Below are positions 26,627-35,405 of a stretch of 64,000 nucleotides of DNA, one piece after another (within the stretch, counting starts at the first letter, position 1; every line of letters starts with the position of its first letter). The notes under the pieces are model-generated. The model saw nothing but the letters and a program-made list of their open reading frames with translations. It made no database searches and was not told the DNA's origin. This DNA is from Sipunculus nudus. Taxonomy: Eukaryota; Annelida; Sipuncula; Golfingiida; Sipunculidae. The translations under genes were made by a program, and so were the position numbers. The stretch is from positions 1,979,001 to 2,043,000 of the forward strand of contig JAPPUL010000079.1 of NCBI GenBank assembly GCA_026874595.1, read 5' to 3'.

Positions 26627-27985
26627 ATGTCAAATAATAGAAACGGGAAAGGGAAGGGAGGAGTTTACACATTTATCATATTTATAGTATTTTTGCTACT
26701 AAGTCCAAAATTAGGGCAGACATCATTATATACAACCTACGCAAAATTAAACAGTGGAACAAACCTGCTGTCAATATACTCAAGTGCAACAGAAATGGAG
26801 AGGAGAGGCAAGAGTTTATATCTATCAGGTTATGGGCAATATGGCTTTGATGGTAATAGCTATTATGGATATATATTAGGAGGGTATGCAAAGTATTTCG
26901 GAGAGCTGTCGATATCGTACGTGGAGCGCGACAAAGTAGAATTAGTAGGAATAAAAGAGAAAGAGAGTGCCTATGCTCTATCGTATGGAAATAGAATAGG
27001 GATATTTGGCTTTGTACTAAGTGCAAATATAATTGATGGATTTCATAAGAAGCCATTTGAGATAACAAAAAACTTTCTGTATTCCTGGAGTGTAGGACTA
27101 AGCTTAAAGCCAGCAAGCTATATTTTACTAGAAGCCGGGGTATTAGATTTTGGAAAGCGATCGGCATCAAAAAGTAGTGTAAGGGTAAAAGAAGCAGGAG
27201 AATATTTTTATGCAGGAGTATCGTTATTTATCTTAGACAATTTATTATTTAGATTCACAAGTCATATTTTCCGAGGCAATCGAGTAAAGATAGGAGCTTA
27301 CCTTAGGTATTCGATATTAGAAGAGATATTGGGTTTTGAAAGTTTATTTACGAACGAGCCACTAGGTTTTGGGATATTTTTGAAGGTGAAGACAAAATAC
27401 ACATCCCTTCGAGCAGGCTTTATGTTTGAGGGGAAAGCTAAGTATTCGGGTATATTTGGCTTAAGCGTATACTTAGCATCAAGTTCTTCTGATAAGATTT
27501 ATAAAGGGATTCCAGAATTAGGAGATGCTGCAAAAGGGGGGAGTGGAGAGGAGGGAGGGTATGGTTTGAAAGCGGGTGGTATAAATATAAATACAGCAAG
27601 CCAAAAAGAACTGATGAAGCTGCCAGGGATAGGGGTTAAGACGAGTTTGCGTATAATAGAATATAGGAAGAAGCATGGAGCATATGGAGTAAAAGAGGAT
27701 ATTCTTAATGTAGTAGGAATAGGAGCGGCAAAGTTTGCAAAGATAAAGCCTTATATAAGTGTTGGAGCAGTAAATCCTTTAAAGAGTATAGATAATTGGA
27801 AGATGAAAGATTTTATAAAAGAGCTTGGATTTTCGGCGTTGTTATCGCGTAGATTGGAACTATATATAAAAGCGAACAAGCCAATAAGGTATCCAGAGAA
27901 TTTATTAATGGTAGAAGGTTTTGAGTATAAGGAATTAAAAAAGTTAAAGGAACGACTACGCAAATATGGGGTTAAAGAGGAGTGA
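26627..27985 (+). CDS. outer-membrane beta-barrel fused to ComEA-type helix-hairpin-helix domain
   Basis: 452 residues. After an N-terminal signal segment (YTFIIFIVFLLLSPKLGQT), residues 30-300 are alternating aromatic and hydrophobic strands (LYLSGYGQYGF, GYILGGYAKYFGELSISYV, YFYAGVSLFIL, LRAGFMFEGKAKYSGIFGLSVYL) like a PorV/UPF0164-type barrel. After a Gly-rich linker, residues 318-378 form a ComEA helix-hairpin-helix pair (INTASQKELMKLPGIGVKTS, DILNVVGIGAAKFAKIKPYI), a non-specific DNA-binding motif. A further 60 helical residues follow. The next gene overlaps by 20 bases. A role in DNA uptake across the outer membrane is inferred; a structural role cannot be excluded. Confidence 0.8.
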   Translation: MSNNRNGKGKGGVYTFIIFIVFLLLSPKLGQTSLYTTYAKLNSGTNLLSIYSSATEMERRGKSLYLSGYGQYGFDGNSYYGYILGGYAKYFGELSISYVERDKVELVGIKEKESAYALSYGNRIGIFGFVLSANIIDGFHKKPFEITKNFLYSWSVGLSLKPASYILLEAGVLDFGKRSASKSSVRVKEAGEYFYAGVSLFILDNLLFRFTSHIFRGNRVKIGAYLRYSILEEILGFESLFTNEPLGFGIFLKVKTKYTSLRAGFMFEGKAKYSGIFGLSVYLASSSSDKIYKGIPELGDAAKGGSGEEGGYGLKAGGININTASQKELMKLPGIGVKTSLRIIEYRKKHGAYGVKEDILNVVGIGAAKFAKIKPYISVGAVNPLKSIDNWKMKDFIKELGFSALLSRRLELYIKANKPIRYPENLLMVEGFEYKELKKLKERLRKYGVKEE

Positions 27986-29636
27986 AAAAGTAAAAGTAGT
28001 AGTCATTTTACTAAAGCTACTAATCATATTATGTATAACTGATAAAGTTGAAGCTCAAGACGTAAAAACATTTCTCAATTTTAGATATCAAGAAAAGACA
28101 ATAAAATTAAATAAGGATGGAACAAAGACTAAGGGGAGTATGTATTACTCAAAGGTGGAATTGAGGCATAAGAACGGACTTAAAATATTGTTTGGCTTTG
28201 ATGAGCATATAAATCTAGACAGAAAGGGGATTAAAACGCGTTATGATTTTATAAGTTTTGGTTTATATTATAAAAGTAGAGGAGGGCTTTTAGACTATCT
28301 TGCCATAGGTGATTATATATTAAATATAGGGCAGCATTTGGTATATGGGCAAGCGTATGGTAATTATGTATGGTATATAAGAAAACACCCATTTAAGAAA
28401 AGAGATTATGGGATAAGAAGCTACGTATATCCAGGGTCATTGGGCAAACTACAAGGAATAGCATTTAGGCTTAAATTAAATGGATTTAGGATAACGCCAT
28501 TTATTTTTATAAATAGGCGCAATATTCCAACAAGTCGTTTTTCAAAAGGTTATGTAAATATTAATTACGAAGATCTAGTAACAACAAGCAGCTGGCGTTC
28601 AAATGGGAAGAGGAAGACTGCTTCACATAAAGAGATAGGATATGGTATAAATAGCTTTTATAAGAGCAGGTGGTATAAAATTGGACTACTTGCAAGTTAT
28701 ATAAGCTTATCAGAAGGACTTTACCGACAGAGGAAAGAAGTTGAAGAAGATGAGTATAGGGGAAAAAATCTTTTAAACGGGTCAATATATTTTGATATTT
28801 ATATATTAAATGGACATATAAATATATTTGGGGAGAGTGCCTTATCGGGGTATAAGGATATTTTATATAATAAAAATGTGCTAGGGCATTCAACAGTTTT
28901 TGGAAGTATCATAAAGAATAAGATATTTGCCTATACACTGCAAATAAGATATATAAGCCCGAAATACCATGCACCTCACGGGAGTGAAGTATTATATAAA
29001 AGACGAGATGAGCTTGGATTTTCAAATGGGATAAATATATATTTATTCAAGTCAAAACAAAGTGGTCTAGAGCTACAGTTTCTATTAGACATATCGAAGC
29101 CTGCGTCAAAGTTAGATGATAGTGTATGGTATTATATGTTTGACTTTAGGCTTGAGTATAAGATATTAGAGGGTACATATTTAAGTTATGTATTTGTGAA
29201 TAGATATAAAGATTACTATAAAAGCTATAGAGTGCGGCGAAAGCACCAGGTAAATGTAGTTAGTAAATTTTATAAGGGTATTGAGATACGGTTTCGGTAT
29301 GAGAATATATATTCGAAACGGGATGATGATGAGGAGAAGCACTGGGGTAATTTATTTTATATACAGCTTAGTTTTTTGAAGAGGCAAAGCTATTTGTTAT
29401 ATGGGCGAGTAACGTTTTACAAGGCACTAGATTACGATGCAAGTCTTTATATATACGAAAGACATTTGTCTCGTTGGTATTTCCCGGTACAAAGATTTTA
29501 CGAGAGAGGAACGAAGTTTGATTTTATATTGAAGGTGTTCGTGAGTGATTTTGAATTTGGGATACGATATAGCGCAGATAAAAGGACTAGCAGATTATAT
29601 AATGCGTTGTATATTAATTTGCTATACAGGTTATGA
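27966..29636 (+). CDS. large outer-membrane beta-barrel protein of the ComEA-associated type
   Basis: 556 residues. A signal peptide (VVVILLKLLIILCITDKVEA) is followed by continuous beta-strand pattern with Tyr/Phe/Arg girdles to the C-terminal strand ending LYINLLYRL, which has the terminal hydrophobic pattern of outer-membrane barrels. The section YLAIGDYILNIGQHLVYGQ, then GIRSYVYPGSLGKLQG and FRITPFIFINRRNI, resembles the barrel part of large Bacteroidetes/Ignavibacteria-type proteins that carry ComEA helix-hairpin-helix repeats. Here that helix-hairpin-helix unit is instead on the upstream gene, with which it overlaps by 20 bases. The two probably work as a pair. Confidence 0.75.
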   Translation: MGLKRSEKVKVVVILLKLLIILCITDKVEAQDVKTFLNFRYQEKTIKLNKDGTKTKGSMYYSKVELRHKNGLKILFGFDEHINLDRKGIKTRYDFISFGLYYKSRGGLLDYLAIGDYILNIGQHLVYGQAYGNYVWYIRKHPFKKRDYGIRSYVYPGSLGKLQGIAFRLKLNGFRITPFIFINRRNIPTSRFSKGYVNINYEDLVTTSSWRSNGKRKTASHKEIGYGINSFYKSRWYKIGLLASYISLSEGLYRQRKEVEEDEYRGKNLLNGSIYFDIYILNGHINIFGESALSGYKDILYNKNVLGHSTVFGSIIKNKIFAYTLQIRYISPKYHAPHGSEVLYKRRDELGFSNGINIYLFKSKQSGLELQFLLDISKPASKLDDSVWYYMFDFRLEYKILEGTYLSYVFVNRYKDYYKSYRVRRKHQVNVVSKFYKGIEIRFRYENIYSKRDDDEEKHWGNLFYIQLSFLKRQSYLLYGRVTFYKALDYDASLYIYERHLSRWYFPVQRFYERGTKFDFILKVFVSDFEFGIRYSADKRTSRLYNALYINLLYRL

Positions 29637-29645
29637 TAAGAGTTT

Positions 29646-30833
29646 ATGACTATAGTGCAGCTAATAAGTCCAAGTCGAGTATCGGGAGCCGAAAGGTATG
29701 TACTTAGCTTGTCAAAAGAGCTAATGCGGCTGGGTCATAGAGTAGTGCTTATAGTAGATTCGTCTAAGGGGAAAAGGTTTATAAAGTATATAAAAAGCGA
29801 GTTTTTATCTATTCAAAAGTCTAGTTATACTAAGGGAGGAGGAGAATTTAGGTTATTAGAATTTAAATTTGGCGGGAAGTTAAATTATTTATGCTATAAA
29901 AGGTTAAAAGAGGCAGTAATCAGTTTAGATGCTGATGTAATCCATACACATTTAAGCACGGCGAATTTATTTGGGATACTAATTGGCAAAAAGCTGAATA
30001 TAGGAGTAGTAACAACAGCCCATGCGTTATCAAAAGATAGCATATGGTATAAGTATAGCTATCGTTTTTGTGGGGGAGGTATTAGGCATGGTAGAGCTAG
30101 GCATGGTAGAAATAAGATAATCTGTGTATCACAGGCAGTATATAAATATCTTGAGACATCGGGAGTGCCAACAAGTAATCTAGTAACTATTTTAAATGGG
30201 ATAAGCTTAAATGTAGATAAGAATGTAGATAAGAATGTAGATAAGCGAGTCTCAACTTTAGATATAAGCCGAAAGAGTCTAAAAATACGGAAGGAAAACA
30301 TAATATTTGGAGTAGTTGGACATTTATCGAATAAGAAAGGGCATAAACATGTTCTTCGTGCCTTTTCAAAAGTTAAGATAAAGAATAAGACATTATTAAT
30401 AGTAGGGGAGGGTGTTGAGGAGGGTAGATTAAAGAGGGAGAGTAAAGAGCTTGGAATATTTGGGAGTGTGATATTCACAGGATTCATAACAAATGTTGAA
30501 GAAGTGTTAAAATTGCTTGATGTATATATATTGCCCTCGATAAAGGGCGAGGGTTTGCCATTGTCGTTACTTGAGGCGATGAATAATGAGCTTGGGATAA
30601 TAGCGAGTAAGATATCAGGAGTAGAGGAGGTTTTGGAAGATGGGAAGAGCGGCTATTTGGTATTACCCAAAGACGAATTTGGGCTTATGGAAAAGATGGA
30701 AATTTTAGGAAGAGAAGCATGTCTTAGGAAAGAGTTTGGAGTAAATGCAAGACATAAGATAAAAGAGCTTAAACTGGATATAGGAAGTAACACAAATATG
30801 GTTCTTAGTGAGTATATAAAAGTGTCTACTTAA
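29646..30833 (+). CDS. glycosyltransferase, GT4 family
   Basis: 395 residues. The GT-B fold is evident: N-terminal LISPSRVSGAERYVLSLSKELMRLGHRV, DADVIHTHLSTANLFG, VTTAHALSK, then the C-terminal donor-binding domain with FGVVGHLSNKKGHKHVLRAF, LLIVGEGVEEGRLKRESKELG, VIFTGF, YILPSIKGEGLPLSLLEAMNN and the E-x7-E-like catalytic region. It transfers a sugar from a nucleotide donor; the acceptor is unknown. Three perfect 12-base repeats (30210-30245) encode NVDK three times between the two domains. It begins 10 bases after the barrel gene and ends overlapping the convergent TonB-like gene by 8 bases. Confidence 0.88.
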   Translation: MTIVQLISPSRVSGAERYVLSLSKELMRLGHRVVLIVDSSKGKRFIKYIKSEFLSIQKSSYTKGGGEFRLLEFKFGGKLNYLCYKRLKEAVISLDADVIHTHLSTANLFGILIGKKLNIGVVTTAHALSKDSIWYKYSYRFCGGGIRHGRARHGRNKIICVSQAVYKYLETSGVPTSNLVTILNGISLNVDKNVDKNVDKRVSTLDISRKSLKIRKENIIFGVVGHLSNKKGHKHVLRAFSKVKIKNKTLLIVGEGVEEGRLKRESKELGIFGSVIFTGFITNVEEVLKLLDVYILPSIKGEGLPLSLLEAMNNELGIIASKISGVEEVLEDGKSGYLVLPKDEFGLMEKMEILGREACLRKEFGVNARHKIKELKLDIGSNTNMVLSEYIKVST

Positions 30834-31923
30834 TTTTGACTTTTCCTCTAATTTTAATCTCACCTGTAATAAGAATTTCACCTGATTTTGGAAAAGATGG
30901 AGGGAATATAGTAAAAGTCATATGCAAATCTTTATATGAGAGTCTAGTAGGAACCTTTTTAAAGGAGATAGAGTTAAAAGTTTTTTGTACGGCAATAAAC
31001 TGCATTTCAACGGAGCCTTTATCAAGGAATCGAAAATCTTTTATTCTACCGGAGTTATGAAGGTCAAATACAACACTAATGGGGGTACTTATGTGCATAA
31101 TTTTATTAGCGATGAGTTCAATAGGAGCATATCGATAAAACCATCTATGCCCGACGGTTTCAAGGATATATTGCATATAGTCCTTATGGGTAAACTCATC
31201 AAAGCCCTGCACGGAGTATTTGGAATTGGAGCCATTTAAAGAGAGGTCAAAAGAGAAGTCTTGCCATTCGTTAGGATTTTTAAGATAAAGGGGGCTTGGG
31301 GCTTGGTAAATATATTTTTTAAGGTGCCTGCGTTTTTGAAGCCATAAATCAGTTAAGCTTAAAGTTTTGTTATTAGTCTTATCTATCGACTGGTGATAGT
31401 TTTGGTTATTTTTTTTGTTATTTAAATCGTTGTCAAAATCATTTTTTATATGCTGGTTTTTATTTTGGGTGGTGATATTATTAGTTTTATGTGGATTTAT
31501 ATTTGTTTTAGTACTTTGCTTTTTTTTGTTAAAATGGTTTTTAGGTGGGTTTTTAGGTGGGTTTTTAGAAGAGGCGTGGGAATAATCTTGGGCAAAAAGG
31601 TTAGAGTTATTGTTGGGGTTATTAATGAAGATAAATTGGTTAAGATTAGAGTAGGGGGAGTTATTTTGGTTATGCTGTTTTAGTTTTGGATTATGGATTA
31701 TGTTATACTTTTTACTATTTTTGCTAAAACTTTTATAAGCAAGAGAATCACTCTTTACTGGGGCAATATTATTGCTATTAACCGGGTTTGGTATTTGAGT
31801 AAAGATAATGATAAGATGTAAAAACGTTGCGATAGATAATTTATTAATAAAAGGGCGTTTAAAAGGAGCAAAAGATATAAGCCAAAGTATAAATGTTGTT
31901 AAAAAGAAAAGCAAAACACTCAT
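30826..31923 (-). CDS. TonB-like protein with Asn-rich linker
   Basis: 365 residues. One or two N-terminal membrane segments (MSVLLFFLTTFILWLISFA, then NKLSIATFLHLIIIFTQIP) are followed by about 150 residues of Asn/Lys/Ser/Pro-rich low-complexity linker. The C-terminal domain, about 150 residues, has the TonB_C-like pattern (PISVVFDLHNSGRIKDFRFL, FIAVQKTFNSISFKKVPTRL, LHMTFTIFPP). A TonB-like energy transducer spanning the periplasm is the best reading but is not certain. The linker carries a 12-base duplication (KNPP twice). It is convergent with the GT4 gene and next to two beta-barrel genes, possible partners. Confidence 0.6.
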   Translation of the reverse strand: MSVLLFFLTTFILWLISFAPFKRPFINKLSIATFLHLIIIFTQIPNPVNSNNIAPVKSDSLAYKSFSKNSKKYNIIHNPKLKQHNQNNSPYSNLNQFIFINNPNNNSNLFAQDYSHASSKNPPKNPPKNHFNKKKQSTKTNINPHKTNNITTQNKNQHIKNDFDNDLNNKKNNQNYHQSIDKTNNKTLSLTDLWLQKRRHLKKYIYQAPSPLYLKNPNEWQDFSFDLSLNGSNSKYSVQGFDEFTHKDYMQYILETVGHRWFYRYAPIELIANKIMHISTPISVVFDLHNSGRIKDFRFLDKGSVEMQFIAVQKTFNSISFKKVPTRLSYKDLHMTFTIFPPSFPKSGEILITGEIKIRGKVKIK

Positions 31924-32151
31924 AAATAAAACTGCCTATATGCTTCTAAGATATAAAATATCTAAATAAATAAAATCCTGGCAAAAAAGGTAGCTATAAA
32001 AGCTAGGAAGTAATATTATAAAAGATAACACATATAAGTTGGAATTAGTAGCTTAAAGAGAATTAAAGAATAAAAATCAAAGACAAGATAATATAAATAA
32101 GCTAAATAAAATATATAAAAAAAATCACTATATATGTAAAGAAGGAATAAG

Positions 32152-33867
32152 GTGAAGAATAAGGTGAAAAAGAAGAAATATCTAGTAACATCGGCCTTAC
32201 CGTATGCAAATGGGAGTATCCATATAGGGCACGTAGCAGGAGCGTACTTACCAGCAGATATATTTGTAAGATATAGTAGGATGTGTGGACATGAGGTAGT
32301 ATATATATGCGGAACAGACGAGCATGGAGTTCCGATAACGATAAAAGCAAGTCAAGAGGGGAAAAGCCCCCAAGAAGTAGTTAATTATTATAATAAGGAG
32401 ATAAGCGAGAGTTTTAAAAGACTAGACATAGAGTTTGATAATTTTTCGGGGACCTCAAAAGAAATACACCATAAAAAGAGTAAAGAGTTTTTTCTAGAAT
32501 TAAATAAGAATGGATATATAAGGGAAAAAGCAAGCGAAGAATATTACTGTGAACATGATAAGATGTTTTTACCGGATAGGTTCATAATGGGGGGCTGTCC
32601 AGCCTGTAGTTTTGATAGTGCACGAGGCGATGAATGCCCAAGTTGCGGCAAATGGCTTGATTCTGATAATTTAGTAAACCCAAGGTGCAAGTTATGTAAT
32701 AATGCTCCTATAAAGAAGGAGACGAAACATTGGTATTTGCGGCTTGAAAAGTTTAGTGATAGATTAAAGGAATGGATAACGAAGAAGGATTACTTACGTG
32801 GGAGCGTACGGCAGAGTGCCTTATCGTGGATAAAAGAGGGGCTTGGGGAACGAGCGATAACGCGAGATTTGGAATGGGGAGTTAAGCTACCGCTTAGCGT
32901 AGAAGGAGGTGAAACAAAAGTTTTATATGTATGGTTTGATGCACCGATAGGGTATATATCCTCGACAATGGAGTGGGGGGAGAAGGAAGGTAATCCTGAC
33001 AAATGGAAAGAATATTGGTTTGACAAAGAGTGTAAGCTAGTGCATTTCATAGGAAAAGATAATATACCGTTTCATATAATAGTGTGGCCGTCGCTTTTGC
33101 TGGGTCAAGATTTGGGTTATATATTGCCTTACGACGTACCCGCAAACGAACATCTTACAATAGAAGGGAAGAAGCTATCAACGAGTGAAGGGAACGTAGT
33201 GTGGGTAGATGATTTTCTTGAATATTTCCCAAAAGATATGTTAAGATACTATTTAGCAGCTCTGGCTCCTGAGAAGAAGGATGCAGATTTTTCGTGGAAG
33301 TCCTTTCAAATTAAGATAAATAAAGATTTAAATGATACATTAGGCAATTTTATAAATCGAGGATTAAGCTTCATAAATAAGAATTTTGAAGGGATAATAC
33401 CTAGATATAGAGGAGAGATAAAAGATTTTGCAGAGGATAAAGAAGTGCTTAAAGAGATAGAAGAGATATCTAAGAAGGTATCTTTGTTGCTATTGAATTT
33501 TGGGGTACGAGATGGAATATTTGAAGTAATACGGCTTGCACAAGTAGGGAATAGATATTTTGATCTAACAAAGCCTTGGGTACTAAAAAAGACATCAAAA
33601 GAGCGCTGTGGAGATGTTTTGAATATATCAGTATTGATAATTAAGGTATTGGGAGCTTTGTTGTATCCATTTATGCCAAGTACGGCATTACGAATATGGG
33701 TTTTTATAGGAGAAGAGAAAGGTATACTAAAAAATCTTATGTGGGATGATATAAGTAAACTTAGGGTGGAGGGTGGAGGGGAGGTAGGAGCTATTGAGAA
33801 TTTGTTTAGGCGCATTGAAGACAAAGAAGTAGATAAGCTACTTAATTTAAATAAACGAGGGGAGTGA
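32152..33867 (+). CDS. metG: methionyl-tRNA synthetase
   Basis: 571 residues. Class I motifs: HIGH as SIHIGHVAG, KMSKS as KLSTS within GKKLSTSEGNVVW. The zinc knuckles CPACSFDSARGDECPSCGKW and CKLC, DEHGVPITIKA, and the anticodon-binding C-terminal helical domain (NDTLGNFINRGLSFINKNF) are present. It charges tRNA-Met. It lacks the C-terminal EMAP-II-like tRNA-binding domain found in some MetG, which is normal for short forms. GTG start at 32152, with GTG/AAG alternatives a few codons inside. The TPR gene follows, overlapping at GTGATAATG. Confidence 0.95.
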   Translation: MKNKVKKKKYLVTSALPYANGSIHIGHVAGAYLPADIFVRYSRMCGHEVVYICGTDEHGVPITIKASQEGKSPQEVVNYYNKEISESFKRLDIEFDNFSGTSKEIHHKKSKEFFLELNKNGYIREKASEEYYCEHDKMFLPDRFIMGGCPACSFDSARGDECPSCGKWLDSDNLVNPRCKLCNNAPIKKETKHWYLRLEKFSDRLKEWITKKDYLRGSVRQSALSWIKEGLGERAITRDLEWGVKLPLSVEGGETKVLYVWFDAPIGYISSTMEWGEKEGNPDKWKEYWFDKECKLVHFIGKDNIPFHIIVWPSLLLGQDLGYILPYDVPANEHLTIEGKKLSTSEGNVVWVDDFLEYFPKDMLRYYLAALAPEKKDADFSWKSFQIKINKDLNDTLGNFINRGLSFINKNFEGIIPRYRGEIKDFAEDKEVLKEIEEISKKVSLLLLNFGVRDGIFEVIRLAQVGNRYFDLTKPWVLKKTSKERCGDVLNISVLIIKVLGALLYPFMPSTALRIWVFIGEEKGILKNLMWDDISKLRVEGGGEVGAIENLFRRIEDKEVDKLLNLNKRGE

Positions 33868-33869
33868 TA

Positions 33870-35348
33870 ATGCTTAAAATAGTTAAGATAAAAGTACTTG
33901 TTATTTTACTAATTGTGAGTATAGGGCAAGTAGCTGTAGGGGAGATAAAAAAGCATAATGAGAATGCATATAAGCTATTGGAGAGTAGGCAATACGAAAA
34001 GCTTATAAAATATCTTGCACAAGTTAGAAAGAAGTATTATAACCATTTAACTTATTATATACTAGGGGAGGCCTATAGACTAAATCATAAATATAAACAT
34101 GCAATTAAGTATTATAAGGAGAGCGTCAAGCTTTTTAGTGAATCTGATTCTGAAGTACTTAAGAAACATAAAGCACTAATTTATTCAGGGCTTGGGTTTG
34201 CATATGCAAAACTTGGCAAATCTGCTCTTGCAATAAAATATTATTTAAATGGCCTTGAGTATGTAAAAGATAGTGTAATACTCTTTACGAACATAGGTCA
34301 GAATTATCTAAGATTAAAAGATTACAAAAATGCCTTACAATACTTTACGAAAGCCTTAGAGATAGAAGAAAATCATATAAATGCTTTAAAGGGAGTAGGA
34401 AGGAGTTATTTTGCACTTGGGAAATATAAGGAATCTATTTTTATTTATAATAAGCTAAAAGAGATAAATCCAAATGATAAAGATGCCTATTTTGGGCTTG
34501 GATATAATTTAAACAAGCTAAAAGAGAGTATTTTATCGAAAAAGATGTTTGCAAAAGCATTTTATATATCTGGCAATTATGAAAAGAGTATTAATTATAT
34601 TAGAGGTATAAAAAGTTATGAGGATGATAAGGAATTATATATAATCCTTATAAGTTCAAATATGTATCTTATGAGATATAAAGAGGCAGAAGTTCTTATT
34701 AAAGCAGGGCTTAAGAAGTATAGAACAGGAGAGGATTTTATATTTCTTGAGGGACAACTTGCCTTTTTGCAAAAACAGTATAAAGAAGCATTAGAAAAGA
34801 TAAGAAAAGGCCTTAAAAAGTTCCCAGACAGTCATAAACTATATGTTTTAAGGGGACATAGCTATTTAGAGCTTAAAGAAAAGGAAAAGGCAATAAACTC
34901 ATATAATGAAGCACTTAAGTTAAAGGAGGATGATGTTGCAACACGAGAGCGGCTTGCACATCTTTATAGGCAGGATGGCAAACATAATCTTGAATTTTAT
35001 CATCAAGGGGTAGTATATTTTTTCACAGGAGATTACAAACAGTCTGGACATGTTTTGGGCTGGGTTGATAAGAATAAGTTTAAATATAAGAGCGGATTAT
35101 ATTATTATGAAGGCATGGTAAAATGGGCCCTTAATGATACTAGGAAAGCAGTTGAAAAATTCTTGTTATCAGTTAAAGAAGATCCAAGTTATTATCTTGC
35201 CTATATGGCCTTAGCGCGTGCCTATAGCAGCTTAAAACAAAATTATAAAGCGCTTTCATTGTTATCTGATTACAACAACAAAAACCCTAAATCGAAATAT
35301 AAAGCAAAGATTAATATACTATATAAAGAATTAAGTAAAGACAAATAG
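33870..35348 (+). CDS. secreted TPR-repeat protein, about 493 aa
   Basis: Signal peptide (VKIKVLVILLIVSIGQVAVG) then about ten to twelve TPR units of 34 residues (YYILGEAYRLNHKYKHAIKYYKESVKLF, NIGQNYLRLKDYKNALQYFTKALEIE and so on) with a central degenerate part. There is no enzymatic domain; it is a protein-interaction scaffold in periplasm or outer membrane. The ATG at 33870 has GGGGAG at good spacing; a GTG at 33864 overlapping the metG stop is possible. It is directly after metG and probably cotranscribed. Confidence 0.85.
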   Translation: MLKIVKIKVLVILLIVSIGQVAVGEIKKHNENAYKLLESRQYEKLIKYLAQVRKKYYNHLTYYILGEAYRLNHKYKHAIKYYKESVKLFSESDSEVLKKHKALIYSGLGFAYAKLGKSALAIKYYLNGLEYVKDSVILFTNIGQNYLRLKDYKNALQYFTKALEIEENHINALKGVGRSYFALGKYKESIFIYNKLKEINPNDKDAYFGLGYNLNKLKESILSKKMFAKAFYISGNYEKSINYIRGIKSYEDDKELYIILISSNMYLMRYKEAEVLIKAGLKKYRTGEDFIFLEGQLAFLQKQYKEALEKIRKGLKKFPDSHKLYVLRGHSYLELKEKEKAINSYNEALKLKEDDVATRERLAHLYRQDGKHNLEFYHQGVVYFFTGDYKQSGHVLGWVDKNKFKYKSGLYYYEGMVKWALNDTRKAVEKFLLSVKEDPSYYLAYMALARAYSSLKQNYKALSLLSDYNNKNPKSKYKAKINILYKELSKDK

Positions 35349-35405
35349 GCTTTTATTTGTATTGTGCTAATATCTTTATTTTTTTTCCTTTAATGTTCTT
35401 TACCT

